A stretch of DNA of 64,000 nt. Origin: Ciona savignyi. Taxonomy: Eukaryota > Chordata > Ascidiacea > Phlebobranchia > Cionidae. A model generated the notes under the pieces. That model saw only the letters and a list, made by a program, of their open reading frames with translations, was not told the DNA's origin and did not search any database. The number at the start of each line of letters is the position of its first letter. The stretch's first letter is position 1. This document shows positions 38,301 through 48,590 of the stretch, piece after piece. The position numbers were made by a program, and so were the translations under genes. The stretch spans positions 289,039 to 353,038 of the forward strand of contig CH003284.1 of assembly GCA_000149265.1 (NCBI GenBank). The letters run 5' to 3'.

Positions 38301-41300
38301 TTAACCAGTAATGATACAAGCACCACCAATACAAGTGTTTCAGAAGCGCTGAAAGTAGAAGTTCCATCTCTTTCTAAACAAACTTCCGCTAAAGAACCGA
38401 AAGGTAAGAAAATAACAATTGAACAAATAGTATATTGTGTTTTTAGAAGGTAATAGTAAGTAGTATTTTAAGGCTAGTAGTTGTAAAACTGTAATCACAT
38501 TCTAAGCGTGTTACAACGCATTGCCTACCTGGATTTCTTTAGTTCAGTTTTAATGGAAACGGTTTATGTACTCATGCTCATGCATTTCTATTTCTACCAC
38601 TGTGGCCTTTCAGAGCCCATGCATTTAGCAAAACTATTCACCATGGTTAGGTCAGGTTAGGATATTCAGATTTTATTTCCAATGGAAAACGCAAGTAGGA
38701 ATTTTTGACAGCCAGTTGTTAAAATACCTTAAATACATAAGGTAATGTTATTATGAGGAAACTGTCAGATTAACCTTCACTCACTATTGGGTAAACTTCC
38801 TATTGCAGTGTAATTTATATAATAACGTCTCCAATTTTGGTCTAAATTGATTAATCCACTGGGTCCTATTCTACTCGGTGCCAAAAACAAAGTCAAATAG
38901 CTACCAAACAGTTTCGAACCTATAACCTTTTAGCTAAAAGCGACGCACTACCCACTATACTATTTTTTGCCGCTCTTGTCTTGTCCATATGCACAAAGTT
39001 TGGTTTCTTTATTAGAAGAAGGCTTGATCAGGTATGATTGCACGAGGGACATTTTCATTCAACCTTAAATAATTTTAGATCGTCCCAGCAAGGAACCGGC
39101 ACCGAAGGCCTCTGTTAGCTCACTTCCACCAGTATGTATCTATTGGGTTAGGATATTCATGTTTATCCCCGTGAATGGGAAAACCAAGGGGGTTAACACA
39201 CGGGCAATCGTCAGATCACCTTGCGCCCGCTGTCGGGTTACCGGAGCTATTGCAGTGTGTTGTATAATTAAGTCATTCATTTAATTCAGTAGAACCCATT
39301 ATTCCGCTGGGTTCATATAGAACCCTAGCGTAAACCCAGCGTAATGGTTAATCCTCTTGGTTCAGGCAATTTCCGTTAAGTGCCTTGCCCAAGGACACAA
39401 CCGAATAGCTAGTGGCCAGTTCAGAACCTGACACAACCGACTAGCTAGTAGCCAGTTCAGAACCTATAATCTTTCGGCTAAAAGGCAAAGCCACCAGATT
39501 AATTTGTGGGACATCTCTAACCATTATTTTTCTACACAGTCTTAACAACGTCGTTCACTCATTTGACAGCTTCGCCGTACAACAGCAAGCGCCGCTAACG
39601 ATTGGATCAACGAAGCAAGAAGCGAAATGAAAACCACAGTTGATGTTCCACAGCCCACTGCACAAAAGCAAGCTGAGGTAAATTTCTTTTAAATTCAACA
39701 TTTTGTATTGTATAACAGCTTATACTCGCAGTCAGAGTTTGTAATATTTAGTTAAGTTGTAATCTATTAATTTAGTTGGTAAACCAGAAAAAACGGTGGT
39801 GTCAATGGTTGAAGTGCTGATTATAAAATTAAATTATTAGGCAAAGGAAAAGCCAATCAAAAGGATTATGTCATATAAAAGATATAAAAATAAAAACCAA
39901 GTGTTTAAATGGTCTATTTTTTTGTGGTTTACTGTGAAATAGCATAATGTGAAAGAATAGGATATTCATGTTTATCCCCATGAATGGAAAAAGCAAGGGG
40001 GTTAACACTTGGGCAATCGTCAGATCATCTCGCGCCCACCATCGAGTTACTGGAGCTATTGCAGTGTGTTGTGTATGATTCACACATTCCTTTAATTTGG
40101 TCGAACCCATTAATCCGCTGGGTTCAGGCAATGTTCGTTAAGTACCTTGTCCAAGGACACAACTGACCAGCCTGCGACCAGTTTCGAACTGTTAACCTTT
40201 CGGCTTAAAGGCTACGCACTTACCCACCAAGGTAATCGGTCAGACCGTGGTGTCTAAATAAGTCCATATGTTAATATTAAGGTAGTATATGGTAATACAA
40301 AGGTTTACATTTGAGCAACTTTACTTTAAACTTTTCCCAGTTAAGTGCCGCTCTAAGCGCGTCTGAGATCGAACAGAGAAAGCAGTATTTGAAAAACCAA
40401 CGCGACAAAATACTAGAACAAAAACGAAAGAATCGACAAACTGAACTGAAGGAATTTAAAAATAACCAGTCAGAATGTAGGTTTGATGTCTGTGCTATAT
40501 TGTGTTTTAGTTGAATGTGCTATATTGTGTTTAGGTTAAATGTGCTGTAGTAGGATAGGATAGGATAGTCCTGTTTATCCCTGTAATTGGCAAAACCAAG
40601 GGGGTTAACATACAGGCAATCGTCAGATCACCTCGCGCCCACCGTCGGGTTATCGGAGCTATTGCAGTGTGTTGTATATGATAGACACGTTCCTTCAATT
40701 TGGTAGAACCCATTGATTCGCTGGGTTCAGGCAATGTCAGTAAAGTGTCTTGCCCAAGGACACAACCGACTAGCTAGCGACCAATTTCGCACCTGCAACC
40801 TTTTGACTGAAAGGCGACGCACTTAACAGCCAGACTAACCGGCCGGATTGGGTATAAGTTGAATGTGTTGTATTGTGTTTATTTATTGTGGCCTAATAAG
40901 CTGGTTGATTAGTGCACTGTCTTTTAGCCAAAGGGCTGCAGAATTTAAACTAGTCATTAACAAGTAGGTTTTTTTACTTGGCATGGCACTTAAAGACATT
41001 AGGCTGGATTCACACCAAAACGACATTTTGTCGTACGTCCAACAAAAACGTTTTTGTCGTAAGCGTGTTTTTCGTTTTTTGTTTTGGCCGATTCACATCA
41101 ACAAAACGTGTTTCGGTCCGACGGTTTGCGTGAGTATGGATAAACACCTTTATCTAGAATTTTATATGAAAATAAAGGTAAAGGCATCATAATTTTTAAT
41201 TGGTATTCAGAGTACTATCGTCATAGGACACCACATTAACTTGTATAAATCCTATATAGGATAAACTAAACATGGTAATGGAACCTGAAAGTCACATTTT

Positions 41301-44300
41301 TGAAGTATGACAACCTAACTTTTTCCTGAATTACTTATAGACTGAAGCCAATTATAGAAAAGAAACATACTTCTTATATAATCAGTATTACAACCTTAAA
41401 TCCTTAACATCAAACACTCTTGACCTTAACATTTGTACACTACATGGCTGCCAAAACTGTACTAGAGGTGTCTTAGGTTATTTTGGTTGTTCTTCTGCCA
41501 AAAAGTGTGGCATAGTAATTTAAAGTGGTGCCAGTATTTTGCACTTTTACATCCAAAAACCAATAACTAGGATAAATACATTAGAGGGTAAATGTATTGG
41601 TTTCATCTGTACAAATAAAACAATAACATTTGTTTTTGCTCACAGTTTATATCACCCATATAAACAAGCAGTATGGAGAGTGTTGTACACAGAACAATGA
41701 ATATGATAAATAAAATGGAAATAACTCAATTAACATGAACAATTTACTACATAGCACAAAATGGATGCATGAATTTAAAAGAGTTAAATAGTGATACTAA
41801 TCTAGTTTGAAAACAAAATGTTTATCGGGATGCTCGCAAACCATTTGAAAGTTACTACGACATTTTAAAAAGTAAAGCATTGTCTTGGTTATTTGTGTGC
41901 ATTATTTGCTGGTTTCTTTGTTATTTTGGGGCACTTCAGTGTTCTGTAGCCTCTGGTATGTACTTTTCAGTTACCGGCAGTAATTTGCAGAAGTAAAATT
42001 GAAATTCTACTTCCATATCTGTATCAGTGTTGTCACATGATGAACTTGAATTACTGGAACTGGTCCAGTCATGCTGTAAACACAAATGTATACCGGTGTT
42101 ATTCAACATTAATATACATAATCCACAACACCAAAAAATAAGTGTACATGATTATAGGATTGATTATATTTGTTTCACTATGGTGATGCAATTATTAATG
42201 CTAGTACTCATGGCCTGTTGTAATCTAATAATTGCCTAGATGCAAAACTTCATTTACCATTCAATGCAATAAAACATTCTTATGTACAAAAGTGGTTAAC
42301 AAAAGTTTTGCTGAATATTAGAATTAACATCCAACTTGTATTGGGTAGTTTAGTTTGGCAACCGGATCTGTACTGCTGTAATGGTTTTTTTTAACTAGCT
42401 AGATACTTACAAAAAGTAGAATCATATATAGAACATAATCTATTTATAAATGCAGCACTTTACACACTTACCAGTCTCGTTCAAAACTTGACAAATAATA
42501 TTCCAAGTTAACTCTTGTACAACTCAATTCATATACCGGTATGCAGAACTGGACTGGAGATATTAGGCTTATATTTTGCCGACTTAACATTCAATTCTTG
42601 AATTAGTAGTTAAAGTTTGCTTGGATCCACCATAATTCTACAGGCTAAATATATATTTAACCAGTACCTATCGGGGAAATTTATGTAAGTTTAAGTATCG
42701 GTACTGGTTTTGTTCAGTTTAGGCTACAAAACAGGCTTACCTGAGATGTTGAACTAGTGTTATGCATTATTTGTTAGGCTATTTAATCACAACATACTAA
42801 GTTTCTGATTTTAAACTAAATATATCTGTCTTGGCCTAATTGCTGTTCACTTTAGTCCATATTCACTTCAACCTAAACTCTCTAATATTATTAAAACTAG
42901 TGTATTTACTTTACAACACATTTATATTCATAGTAATACTATATGTAATGCATATTAGCAATAAAACAATTGCATATAGGGGAAGAGTGGGTAAAATGGG
43001 CCCTTTAGTTGCAAATCGGATTTTTTACTGATATAAAGCCCGCTGGACTTAAGTTTTTCATGTGGTGTCACCTAATACCAAAGTCTTCACACATAACATG
43101 TTAACTTTCTAATAATTTTTGTTAAATATATTTTATCAACAAAGAAAAATATTTCGTTAGTGGCCCATTTTAGACAAGGGTGTAGTCTAAAATGGGCCCC
43201 GGCCCGTTTTCGACATTAACATTTCGCCAGATAACAGTATCCATATTCGCTTCCCATACAAACAATGTTATTACTTTTCTTTTTATGATGTAGTTTGTTT
43301 TTTTTAATTTAACACTTTGGATTACAGCAATTACTTTTTATTTAATACCCAGTTACTAGTATACTAATGCAATAACACCTTGCTACTTTAGTGGAAGCTT
43401 AACTATCAATTCATGTTATTAATAGCATTTAGAAAACCCGTTTTGTTTATTGTGAAACACATAATATGACTGTTAGTGCTAAGTCTAGCCCGTTAGTACT
43501 GTTAATGCTAAGTCTAGCCCCGTTAGTTACCAAATGAACACAGGGGGCCCATATTAGACAGGTGCCAACATACGACTTAAAATCTCTATAAAAAAATTTA
43601 AGAAAAAAGAAGTTTTATTTCTACCAGTAAAAGTAGGTCTAGGCTATATAGTTCTATTTAACTACAGTAAAATTTATTTTAGTATTTGATCTTTTCTATT
43701 ATATATTAGCAGAAAACAAAAATTGCAAATTTAGATTCAGACCTTCTCAAACCGAAATAGCTACAGAAAACATTGAGTTTGTCGATTTCACGCTCAAACT
43801 TCGGTTTGGAGATTCCATAATTTGATATACTGACACTGGTTTTTGCAGCAAATTTTTATTCTTCAAAATATATTGAAAATTGGAGGGGGCCCATTTTACC
43901 CACGTGGCCCGTTTTACCCACTTTTCCCCTACTGATTTTTCACGATATTAAACTCATCCGACAAAAAAACATGTCGTAAGAAAATAGCGCATGCTCTATT
44001 CCTGAAAAACATGTTTTTTTGTCGTACGACAGAAAACGTGTCGTTTGCGTCAAAATCGGACTGGTGTGAATCGGCGCATAAGAGACAATGCGTTCTATTT
44101 GAAAAACGTCGGTCCGACACGACAAAAACGTTTTTGTCGTTTTGGTGTGAACCCGGCCTTAGACTAATGATTTCCACTGAAAAAACGTCTCATTGATATA
44201 CAACACTACAGCTCATGTAACCCGATGGTGGGTAGAAGGTAATTTAACACAGGTTTTTATCGGATTAAGCAGAATAGCTAAAGCAATAAAAATACAGCAG

Positions 44301-44730
44301 AATAGTTAGGTGGATATGTCACCTTTCAGCGAAATAAATGATTGCGGTTTTTAAAAGTAGTCGAGAGTAACTTGGGCAAGGTATGGACATTGCCTAAACC
44401 CCATCATTTAATGGGTTTTACTCAATATAAAATGTCTTTATCATATACAACACACTGATAATAACAGTGGTCAAATAATATGCCGATTACCAGTGTGATT
44501 TATATTGCTCCTGCTGTTTTTTACATAAATAAACCCGAACACCCTATCCCATCATATATTGCAATAACTTACCTTTGTTCTTGGTGACTTCTTAATCGGA
44601 ATTTTACATTCCAGCTCCTAATCAAGCTAATCAAGTAAGCAACCCACAAGACGAGAAAGAAGGCCATAACGCAAGGCTCGCACTGGCTGCTAGACTTAAA
44701 CGCGAAGTGATCCGACATAAAAAAAATTAG
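29164..44730 (+). CDS. CFAP36: CFAP36 (CCDC104) orthologue, 11 exons, complete
   Basis: Cilia- and flagella-associated protein 36, with an ARL2BP/BART-like N-terminal domain known to bind ARL3-type GTPases. Exons 29164-29311, 31273-31337, 32337-32438, 33302-33422, 34071-34113, 36546-36624, 38283-38403, 39079-39131, 39570-39677, 40341-40476 and 44615-44730 give 363 residues (human about 342). All phases match. The BART-like fold is residues 17-125 (ILDGIVGYLQSP, YTDIHNAYKKL, then EDLLANYIKEL). The C-terminal part has conserved LRQRE/KRD-type coiled coil (EIEQRKQYLKNQRDKILEQK) and a final RL-LA-LKREV motif before the stop at 44728-44730. Exon 6 is least certain. The N gap falls in intron 5. The gene is divergent from the iGluR gene, with an LTR element between. 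Confidence 0.9.
29353..29556. mobile_element. MITE, GGGAAGGAGGG family
   Basis: In CFAP36 intron 1, 41 nt past the exon 1 donor. Confidence 0.76.
29868..30108. mobile_element. MITE, GCTTGGAGC family
   Basis: Ends made of repeated 9-mers (CGCTTGGAT, CGCTTGGAG). The core GGTTGGGGTTAAAGTTAGTT resembles the GGGAAGGAGGG MITE core. Flanked by CTAAATACTACAGG-type sequence. Confidence 0.75.
30972..31259 (-). mobile_element. SINE A, full length
   Basis: Head end about 13 nt upstream of CFAP36 exon 2. Confidence 0.86.
31273..31337 (+). CDS. CFAP36: CFAP36 exon 2
   Basis: Encodes FENKDENKFEYTDIHNAYKK, matching human 'SKLTYTEIHQEYKEL'. Acceptor TTTTTTGCAG, donor GTAAGT, phase 1 in, 0 out. A reversed SINE A ends about 13 nt upstream. 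Confidence 0.92.
31505..31780 (+). mobile_element. SINE A, diverged
   Basis: Old copy in CFAP36 intron 2. Confidence 0.65.
31918..32325 (-). mobile_element. SINE A with internal insert
   Basis: Body interrupted by about 140 bp (32008-32150) of unrelated sequence. Head ends about 11 nt before CFAP36 exon 3. Confidence 0.78.
32337..32438 (+). CDS. CFAP36: CFAP36 exon 3
   Basis: 34 codons, IEDLLANYIKELNISVEAFA and onward, matching '[23 protein letters not shown]'. Phase 0-0, donor GTGAGT. A reversed SINE A ends about 11 nt upstream of the exon. Confidence 0.92.
33302..33422 (+). CDS. CFAP36: CFAP36 exon 4
   Basis: Encodes IFEYLWAADDFLLFKRIMIK, then LELDVQAAQDLQ, the last BART-like helices (human 'VLAAEDFTIFKAMMVQKN'). 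Phase 0 in, 1 out (GTAAGC). Confidence 0.9.
33447..33716 (+). mobile_element. SINE A, nearly full length
   Basis: Starts 25 nt after the CFAP36 exon 4 donor. Confidence 0.82.
34071..34113 (+). CDS. CFAP36: CFAP36 exon 5 (micro-exon)
   Basis: 43 nt encoding KSAAGSNQYKDVL between TTTGCAG and GTACTG. Phase 1 in, phase 2 out. Supported mostly by phase and position. Confidence 0.7.
34385..34678 (+). mobile_element. SINE A, diverged
   Basis: Degenerate but with both ends visible. Confidence 0.6.
34690..34792. mobile_element. Short hAT-like MITE
   Basis: 103 bp, ends CAGTGGTTCTTAAACT and AGTTTAAGAACCACTG, perfect 8-bp duplication TTCTAACC on both sides. Confidence 0.87.
35348..35519. promoter_or_regulatory. 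Cluster of four CRE-like sites in CFAP36 intron 5
   Basis: TGACGTCA at 35368, 35492 and 35512, and CGACGTCA at 35348. Each pair is spaced exactly 20 bp. TGACGTCA is the known ATF/CREB palindrome; function here is inferred only. Confidence 0.45.
35603..36527. other. Assembly gap
   Basis: 925 Ns in CFAP36 intron 5. Exon phases on both sides join without a missing exon. Confidence 0.99.
36546..36624 (+). CDS. CFAP36: CFAP36 exon 6
   Basis: Encodes a short leader, then EKIMEMMKAQAEEEERMLNE, a charged helix like the human REVLRKSKEEYDQEEE region. The start (TTAAAG/T) fits phase 2. The donor GTTGGA is weak. The exon begins 18 nt after the N gap. Confidence 0.65.
36743..37691. mobile_element. Non-autonomous hAT element with GGTTAACC-rich ends
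   Basis: TAGGGCTGTGCA ends in inverted orientation, 8-bp duplication CTGACAAG at 36735-36742 and 37692-37699. Both ends are rich in CGGTTAACCG. A second TAGGGCTGTGCAAGAACC end at 37141 suggests a nested relative running to about 37553. In CFAP36 intron 6. Confidence 0.87.
37944..38241 (+). mobile_element. SINE A, full length
   Basis: Tail 42 nt upstream of CFAP36 exon 7. Confidence 0.83.
38283..38403 (+). CDS. CFAP36: CFAP36 exon 7
   Basis: A low-complexity Ser/Thr/Lys linker after TTTTCCTGTAG, phase 0 in, 1 out (GTAAGA). Not conserved in sequence, as expected for this linker. Confidence 0.75.
38645..38960 (-). mobile_element. SINE A, diverged
   Basis: Old copy in CFAP36 intron 7. Confidence 0.6.
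39079..39131 (+). CDS. CFAP36: CFAP36 exon 8
   Basis: 53 nt encoding RPSKEPAPKASVSSLPP, phase 1 in, 0 out, ATTTTAG acceptor and GTATGT donor. Confidence 0.72.
39146..39512 (-). mobile_element. SINE A with internal duplications
   Basis: Two short body blocks are duplicated in place. Tail starts 15 nt after the CFAP36 exon 8 donor. Confidence 0.8.
39570..39677 (+). CDS. CFAP36: CFAP36 exon 9
   Basis: 36 codons, phase 0-0, including SAANDWINEARSEMKTTVDV. TTTGACAG acceptor, GTAAAT donor. Confidence 0.8.
39955..40245 (-). mobile_element. SINE A, full length
   Basis: In CFAP36 intron 9. Confidence 0.84.
40341..40476 (+). CDS. CFAP36: CFAP36 exon 10: conserved coiled coil
   Basis: Encodes LSASEIEQRKQYLKNQRDKI, then a basic helix, matching human '[25 protein letters not shown]'. 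TTTTCCCAG acceptor, donor GTAGGT, phase 1. Confidence 0.92.
40551..40846 (-). mobile_element. SINE A, full length
   Basis: In CFAP36 intron 10. Confidence 0.86.
41002..44158. mobile_element. Large non-autonomous PIF/Harbinger-like element
   Basis: Inverted ends GGCTGGATTCACACCAAAAC and (reversed) GGCCGGGTTCACACCAAAAC, rich in CGACAAAAACG motifs for 150-200 bp inward, flanked by TTA on both sides (40999-41001, 44159-44161). Interrupting a SINE confirms the borders. No transposase ORF was seen in 3.16 kb. It is superfamily-typed only by its 3-bp TTA duplication. Confidence 0.75.
42979..43929. mobile_element. Mariner-like MITE nested in the Harbinger-like element
   Basis: 951 bp with ends GGGGAAGAGTGGGTAAAATG and (reversed) GGGGAAAAGTGGGTAAAACG, flanked by TA. 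Confidence 0.75.
44296..44560 (+). mobile_element. SINE A, diverged
   Basis: Tail 55 nt upstream of CFAP36 exon 11. Confidence 0.6.
44615..44730 (+). CDS. CFAP36: CFAP36 exon 11: C terminus and stop
   Basis: Encodes DEKEGHNARLALAARLKREV, then a basic end and TAG. Matches the human end '[21 protein letters not shown]'. The acceptor is ACATTCCAG, phase 1 in. Confidence 0.9.
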
Positions 44731-45092
44731 TTTAATACTTACCGTGTTGGTACTAATAATTCGCAATGGTGCTGCAAAAGTTTCTACACAGCTTTTAATA
44801 TTTCTACACAAGCTTTTCTGTAATGTTTTTCACAACTTAACCTCAAAGAAGAAGCTGTAAATTTGTGAAGACCGTACTATGTGGCAACCCTTTTATCTGC
44901 AGTATTTTATTCTAATGTTCAGTTTATTTTACATTATATATTTATTGTTATATTGGTCACTACGGGCGTGTTTTAGGGGCTATAATATTTCATATTTTGT
45001 CATACGTAGTCTAGTAGACTAGAGAGGCAACTATTTTTTTACAAGAAATTCTTAAAATTAATTTCTAGGAATTTTAATGTCGTAAATGGACA

Positions 45093-45098
45093 AATAAA
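45093..45098 (+). terminator. Candidate CFAP36 polyadenylation signal
   Basis: AATAAA 363 nt past the stop, followed within 30 nt by a T/GT-rich stretch. It is the first canonical hexamer after the stop that I noticed. Confidence 0.4.
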
Positions 45099-45209
45099 AA
45101 AATGCTTTTAGTGTTTTGTTTGAATTTGGAGTGTTTTTTTTCGAGTAAACCGGACCATTAACTGGTGTTTTGCCGTCTGATATAGGCTAAAATAATGCAT
45201 GTATAGTAG

Positions 45210-45680
45210 GAGATGGGATAGGGTAAGATAGGATATTTATGTTTATCCCTATAAATGGGAAAACCAAGGGGGTTAACACGCGGGCAATCGTCAGATCACC
45301 TCGCGCCCATCGTCGGGTTACCGGAGCTATTTCAGTGTGTTGAGTATAATAGACACGTTCCTTTAATTTAGTGGAACCCATTAATCCGCTGGACACAACC
45401 GACCAGTTTCGAAGATATAACCTTTCGGCTGGAAGGCGACGCACTAAACCAGGGTGGACAAGTTTTCTAGTCTTCGCGACAGATGTGGGAAAATGAAAGG
45501 CCGGATTATTACATGAATAGTATCTAATATTTTAATCAAATATTTATCCACTGATACAAGAGCCACATTACATGGTATGTTTAGGTATAGTCTTCGGGCC
45601 GGTCAAAATTCCTTCTTCGCCAAGACCCGGCACGCGAGCCGTATGTTGCCCATGTCTGCACTCTGCCAAGCTAATCGGTG
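45210..45680 (-). mobile_element. SINE A split by a hAT-like insertion
   Basis: SINE parts 45210-45449 and 45667-45680 surround the element at 45450-45658. Confidence 0.72.
45450..45658. mobile_element. hAT-like MITE (TCTCTAGTCGGC family)
   Basis: Starts CAGGGTGGACAAG and ends CCCATGTCTG. One of four copies in the window; the duplication is decayed here. Confidence 0.7.
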
Positions 45681-46239
45681 GCCAATTTAAACTAAAATAA
45701 TATTAGGAGAGTATTGGTGGGCAAAGCTCATTTTACTCTAGTTATGAAGGGAATGGGCGGCAATGGGAATTACTCGGAAGCTAAGTGTAAACAAAGAAAC
45801 AAAACTGCACAAGTTGCATTGTATTATAAGCCCCGTTATCCAATTACACCGCACTTAACTCATGCATGTAAAATGACCTCGTTTGAACTTTTGCAGCTCC
45901 AAATCTGCACAGAGAAAGTATACACGACTTTTAAGGTATCCGAATAAATTCTTTGGGTTTAGTTTTTTAAACGAAATGATGTTAAAAATTTAGGTTTAAA
46001 CATTTCCGCATTTACCACCTAGACAACGGCTAACTTTGGAAACAAAATAAGGTAGAATACACTAAAAGGAAATGAAAATGAAACTTATTAACCAATACCG
46101 AAAAGCTCTTAAACACTGAGCACCAATTTAAAAACTGATCTGAAGATAACATACGACGCATAAGCTTGGAGATGTACCACAAGGGGCGATAGAGTGGGTG
46201 TATCACTCTATCACAGGCCAAATCTTGTAAGCATCTCTA

Positions 46240-46360
46240 ACGGTCGTGTGGCCAAATGGTTAGGGCGACCGATACATATACCGACCTATACAAAAACCGT
46301 AACGATCCCATCATGGGTTCAAAACTTAGCTCGGTAAAAAAAATAAGCAAAAAAAATCTT
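46240..46360 (+). mobile_element. SINE B, full length
   Basis: ACGGTCGTGTGGCCAAATGG head, B-box-like GGGTTCAAAACTTAG, A-rich tail. Confidence 0.8.
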
Positions 46361-47724
46361 GTGAAAATTAAGGTTATTTTTAATTCTTTTAGTATACCGA
46401 TATCCACAATTACACAGTCGCGCACAAATAATAATAGAAGTTTAGTGTTTAAGTGATTTTGGCAGTGATAAAGCAACTAGCACTAACAACGTGCTTAAGA
46501 ATTGAAAATAAGGTAACCTTTCATAGTCGAGTAAAAATCACTCATGTCCTTTTTATCTACCAAACACGAAATACAATTTTCAAAAGGGATATATGTTTAT
46601 TTATATTCAGCCATTTTAATAAAGCAACACACAGTATAACGTTACTACAGTGAAAACAGCAAACGCTTGGTCTTATAGTTCTGTCATCAGCAAGTTTATA
46701 GTGACATCACAAAGCAATAAAATGTGGTTGTGTGATGCTACATTTTAAAATCTTCTGAATTATTTATCAGAAATGGCTGTTTTTTATGCGGTTTGCTTGA
46801 AAATAAGGTAATTTTGTAAGGTACGAACAGGTATAGATTGTGCTAATCACTTTTTTTTGCCCGGTCAGCTGTCCATTCGTAAGGTCGGAGAAATATTTGT
46901 TTTACTTATAAAGCTGATGATATTTTGCACGAGACGCAAAAATTGTTTAGGGCTTAACCCTTAAGGCCTCTCGGTAGTAATATTCAAGAGAAAAAATATC
47001 CTAACCAGTTGACGGATCCAACCTTTAGCTACGAACGCGACATTTGATCAACCACATTCTCTGCAGAAGAAACGCATGTTTCATATAGGCGTTGGCTGAA
47101 GCGCCAGTAATTAAAATAAAGGCTGTCTTGACATTCCACAGGAAACACGATTTTCAAAATATTTTTATGGTCACTTTTAAGGTCAAGTAAATTTCAACTG
47201 GTATTAACTAAAATCCCAAGTAGAAATGTGTAAAATTGAAATACTAAAATCGTAAATAAACGAAAATATTCGAATTTATTGCAAAAAACTTGACCCGTTC
47301 AAAGCGTTTAAAATCAAACTAATACGTCCGTCATATATTGATAAAAATCTGTATTATTATCACTTGATGTCGCGATACAATGACATCAAATGTCTTTGCT
47401 TTACAGCAGAAGCGATCAAGCAAAGGGTTTGGTCGCGTATTTTCTGTTGCTTGGTGAGGTTAGTCAGGACAGTTAAACTCAGTGATTTTACGCAGTTTAC
47501 TTCAGCGATTTAAAGGTCAACAGTCAAGTTTGTGACCAACCGTAAATATTTAGCAGTTAAACCTTAAACCCGGTCTCTTAATTATTGGATGATAAAAATA
47601 TAAATTCATTTGTTTTTTTAGTGTATTTTTTGTTTATTTACATTACTGGATACAAAAATTATATTGGGAAAAAGTAACGACCAAACCGATTTCGTTAAGA
47701 ATCCCTCATTAAAATAAGTGGGAG

Positions 47725-47726
<2 letters not shown>

Positions 47727-47772
<46 letters not shown>
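47727..47772 (+). repeat. (TA)n microsatellite
   Basis: About 23 TA units, then TACATACATG. Confidence 0.95.
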
Positions 47773-47776
<4 letters not shown>

Positions 47777-47936
47777 CATGCTTCTAAATGTCAGACCGCG
47801 CTACAAAACCTAATCATTGGTTAATTAAAAATTGGTCGCCCAGAAAATGTAATATGGTAAGAAAACTGTACTGCATACTTAGCCAATAATAAGGTACAAG
47901 GAGAGCTTTAAGCGAAGTCTTGGTCCAAACACTGCT

Positions 47937-48147
47937 TGGGGAAAACTAAAAGGAGGGAAAGCGGGAAGGAGGGAAAGTGCATGCTAAAATGAAGCTTATA
48001 ACATTAGGGTTAGTTTTAAACATGGGGCTAGAGTTAGGGTGAGTCTTGGGGTTAAGATTAGTTTTTAGGAATGGGTTAAAATTAGTGTCCAAAATTTTAG
48101 TGAGCAGTTTTCCTCCTTCCCGCTTTCCCTTCTTTTTAGGGTTGCCC
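47937..48147. mobile_element. MITE, GGGAAGGAGGG family
   Basis: Well preserved ends GGGGAAAACTAAAAGGAGGG and reversed GGGGCAACCCTAAAAAGAAG. Confidence 0.82.
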
Positions 48148-48370
48148 CACTGCTTAAAAAATACCTTACCTTCGGGAAAGTTTACAATATTTTAGGAATA
48201 CTTCTATTTTTACAGATACATAGATTAAATTTAAGACGCAACGTAACACAAGCAAGAAATCAGAGTTTAAAAACAGAAGTCACTGATACTTATTATTACC
48301 TAATAGTACGCTGTTAAGATTAGTTTGTCAAATGTAAAAGACCAGTTATAATGGAGCAATACTACGTGTA

Positions 48371-48590
48371 GTTATAATGGGGCAATAATAAAAAGGAGAG
48401 AAAGCGGGAAGGAGGGAAACTGCTCACCAAAACCATGGAAATTAATTCTAACCTTGCCCTAAACAGTAATCTCAACCCCAAACCTAACCCTAACTCCAAC
48501 CCCATGTTTAAAACTAACCCTAATGCTTTAATATTCATTTTAGAGTAGAGTTTCCCTCTTTCCCTTCTGTTTGTAGTCTTCTTAAAAGAC
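48371..48590. mobile_element. MITE, GGGAAGGAGGG family
   Basis: Reverse orientation, slightly diverged ends. Confidence 0.75.

Larger units (their letters stand above)
40887..44260 (+). mobile_element. Diverged SINE A split by a Harbinger-like element
   Basis: Head half at 40887-40999 and 3' half at 44162-44260 are one SINE, interrupted by the element at 41002-44158. Confidence 0.7.

Noticed and set aside
45714..45947. 77-codon ORF after CFAP36
   Set aside because: No recognisable domain, no homology I can name, and unremarkable length for this base composition.
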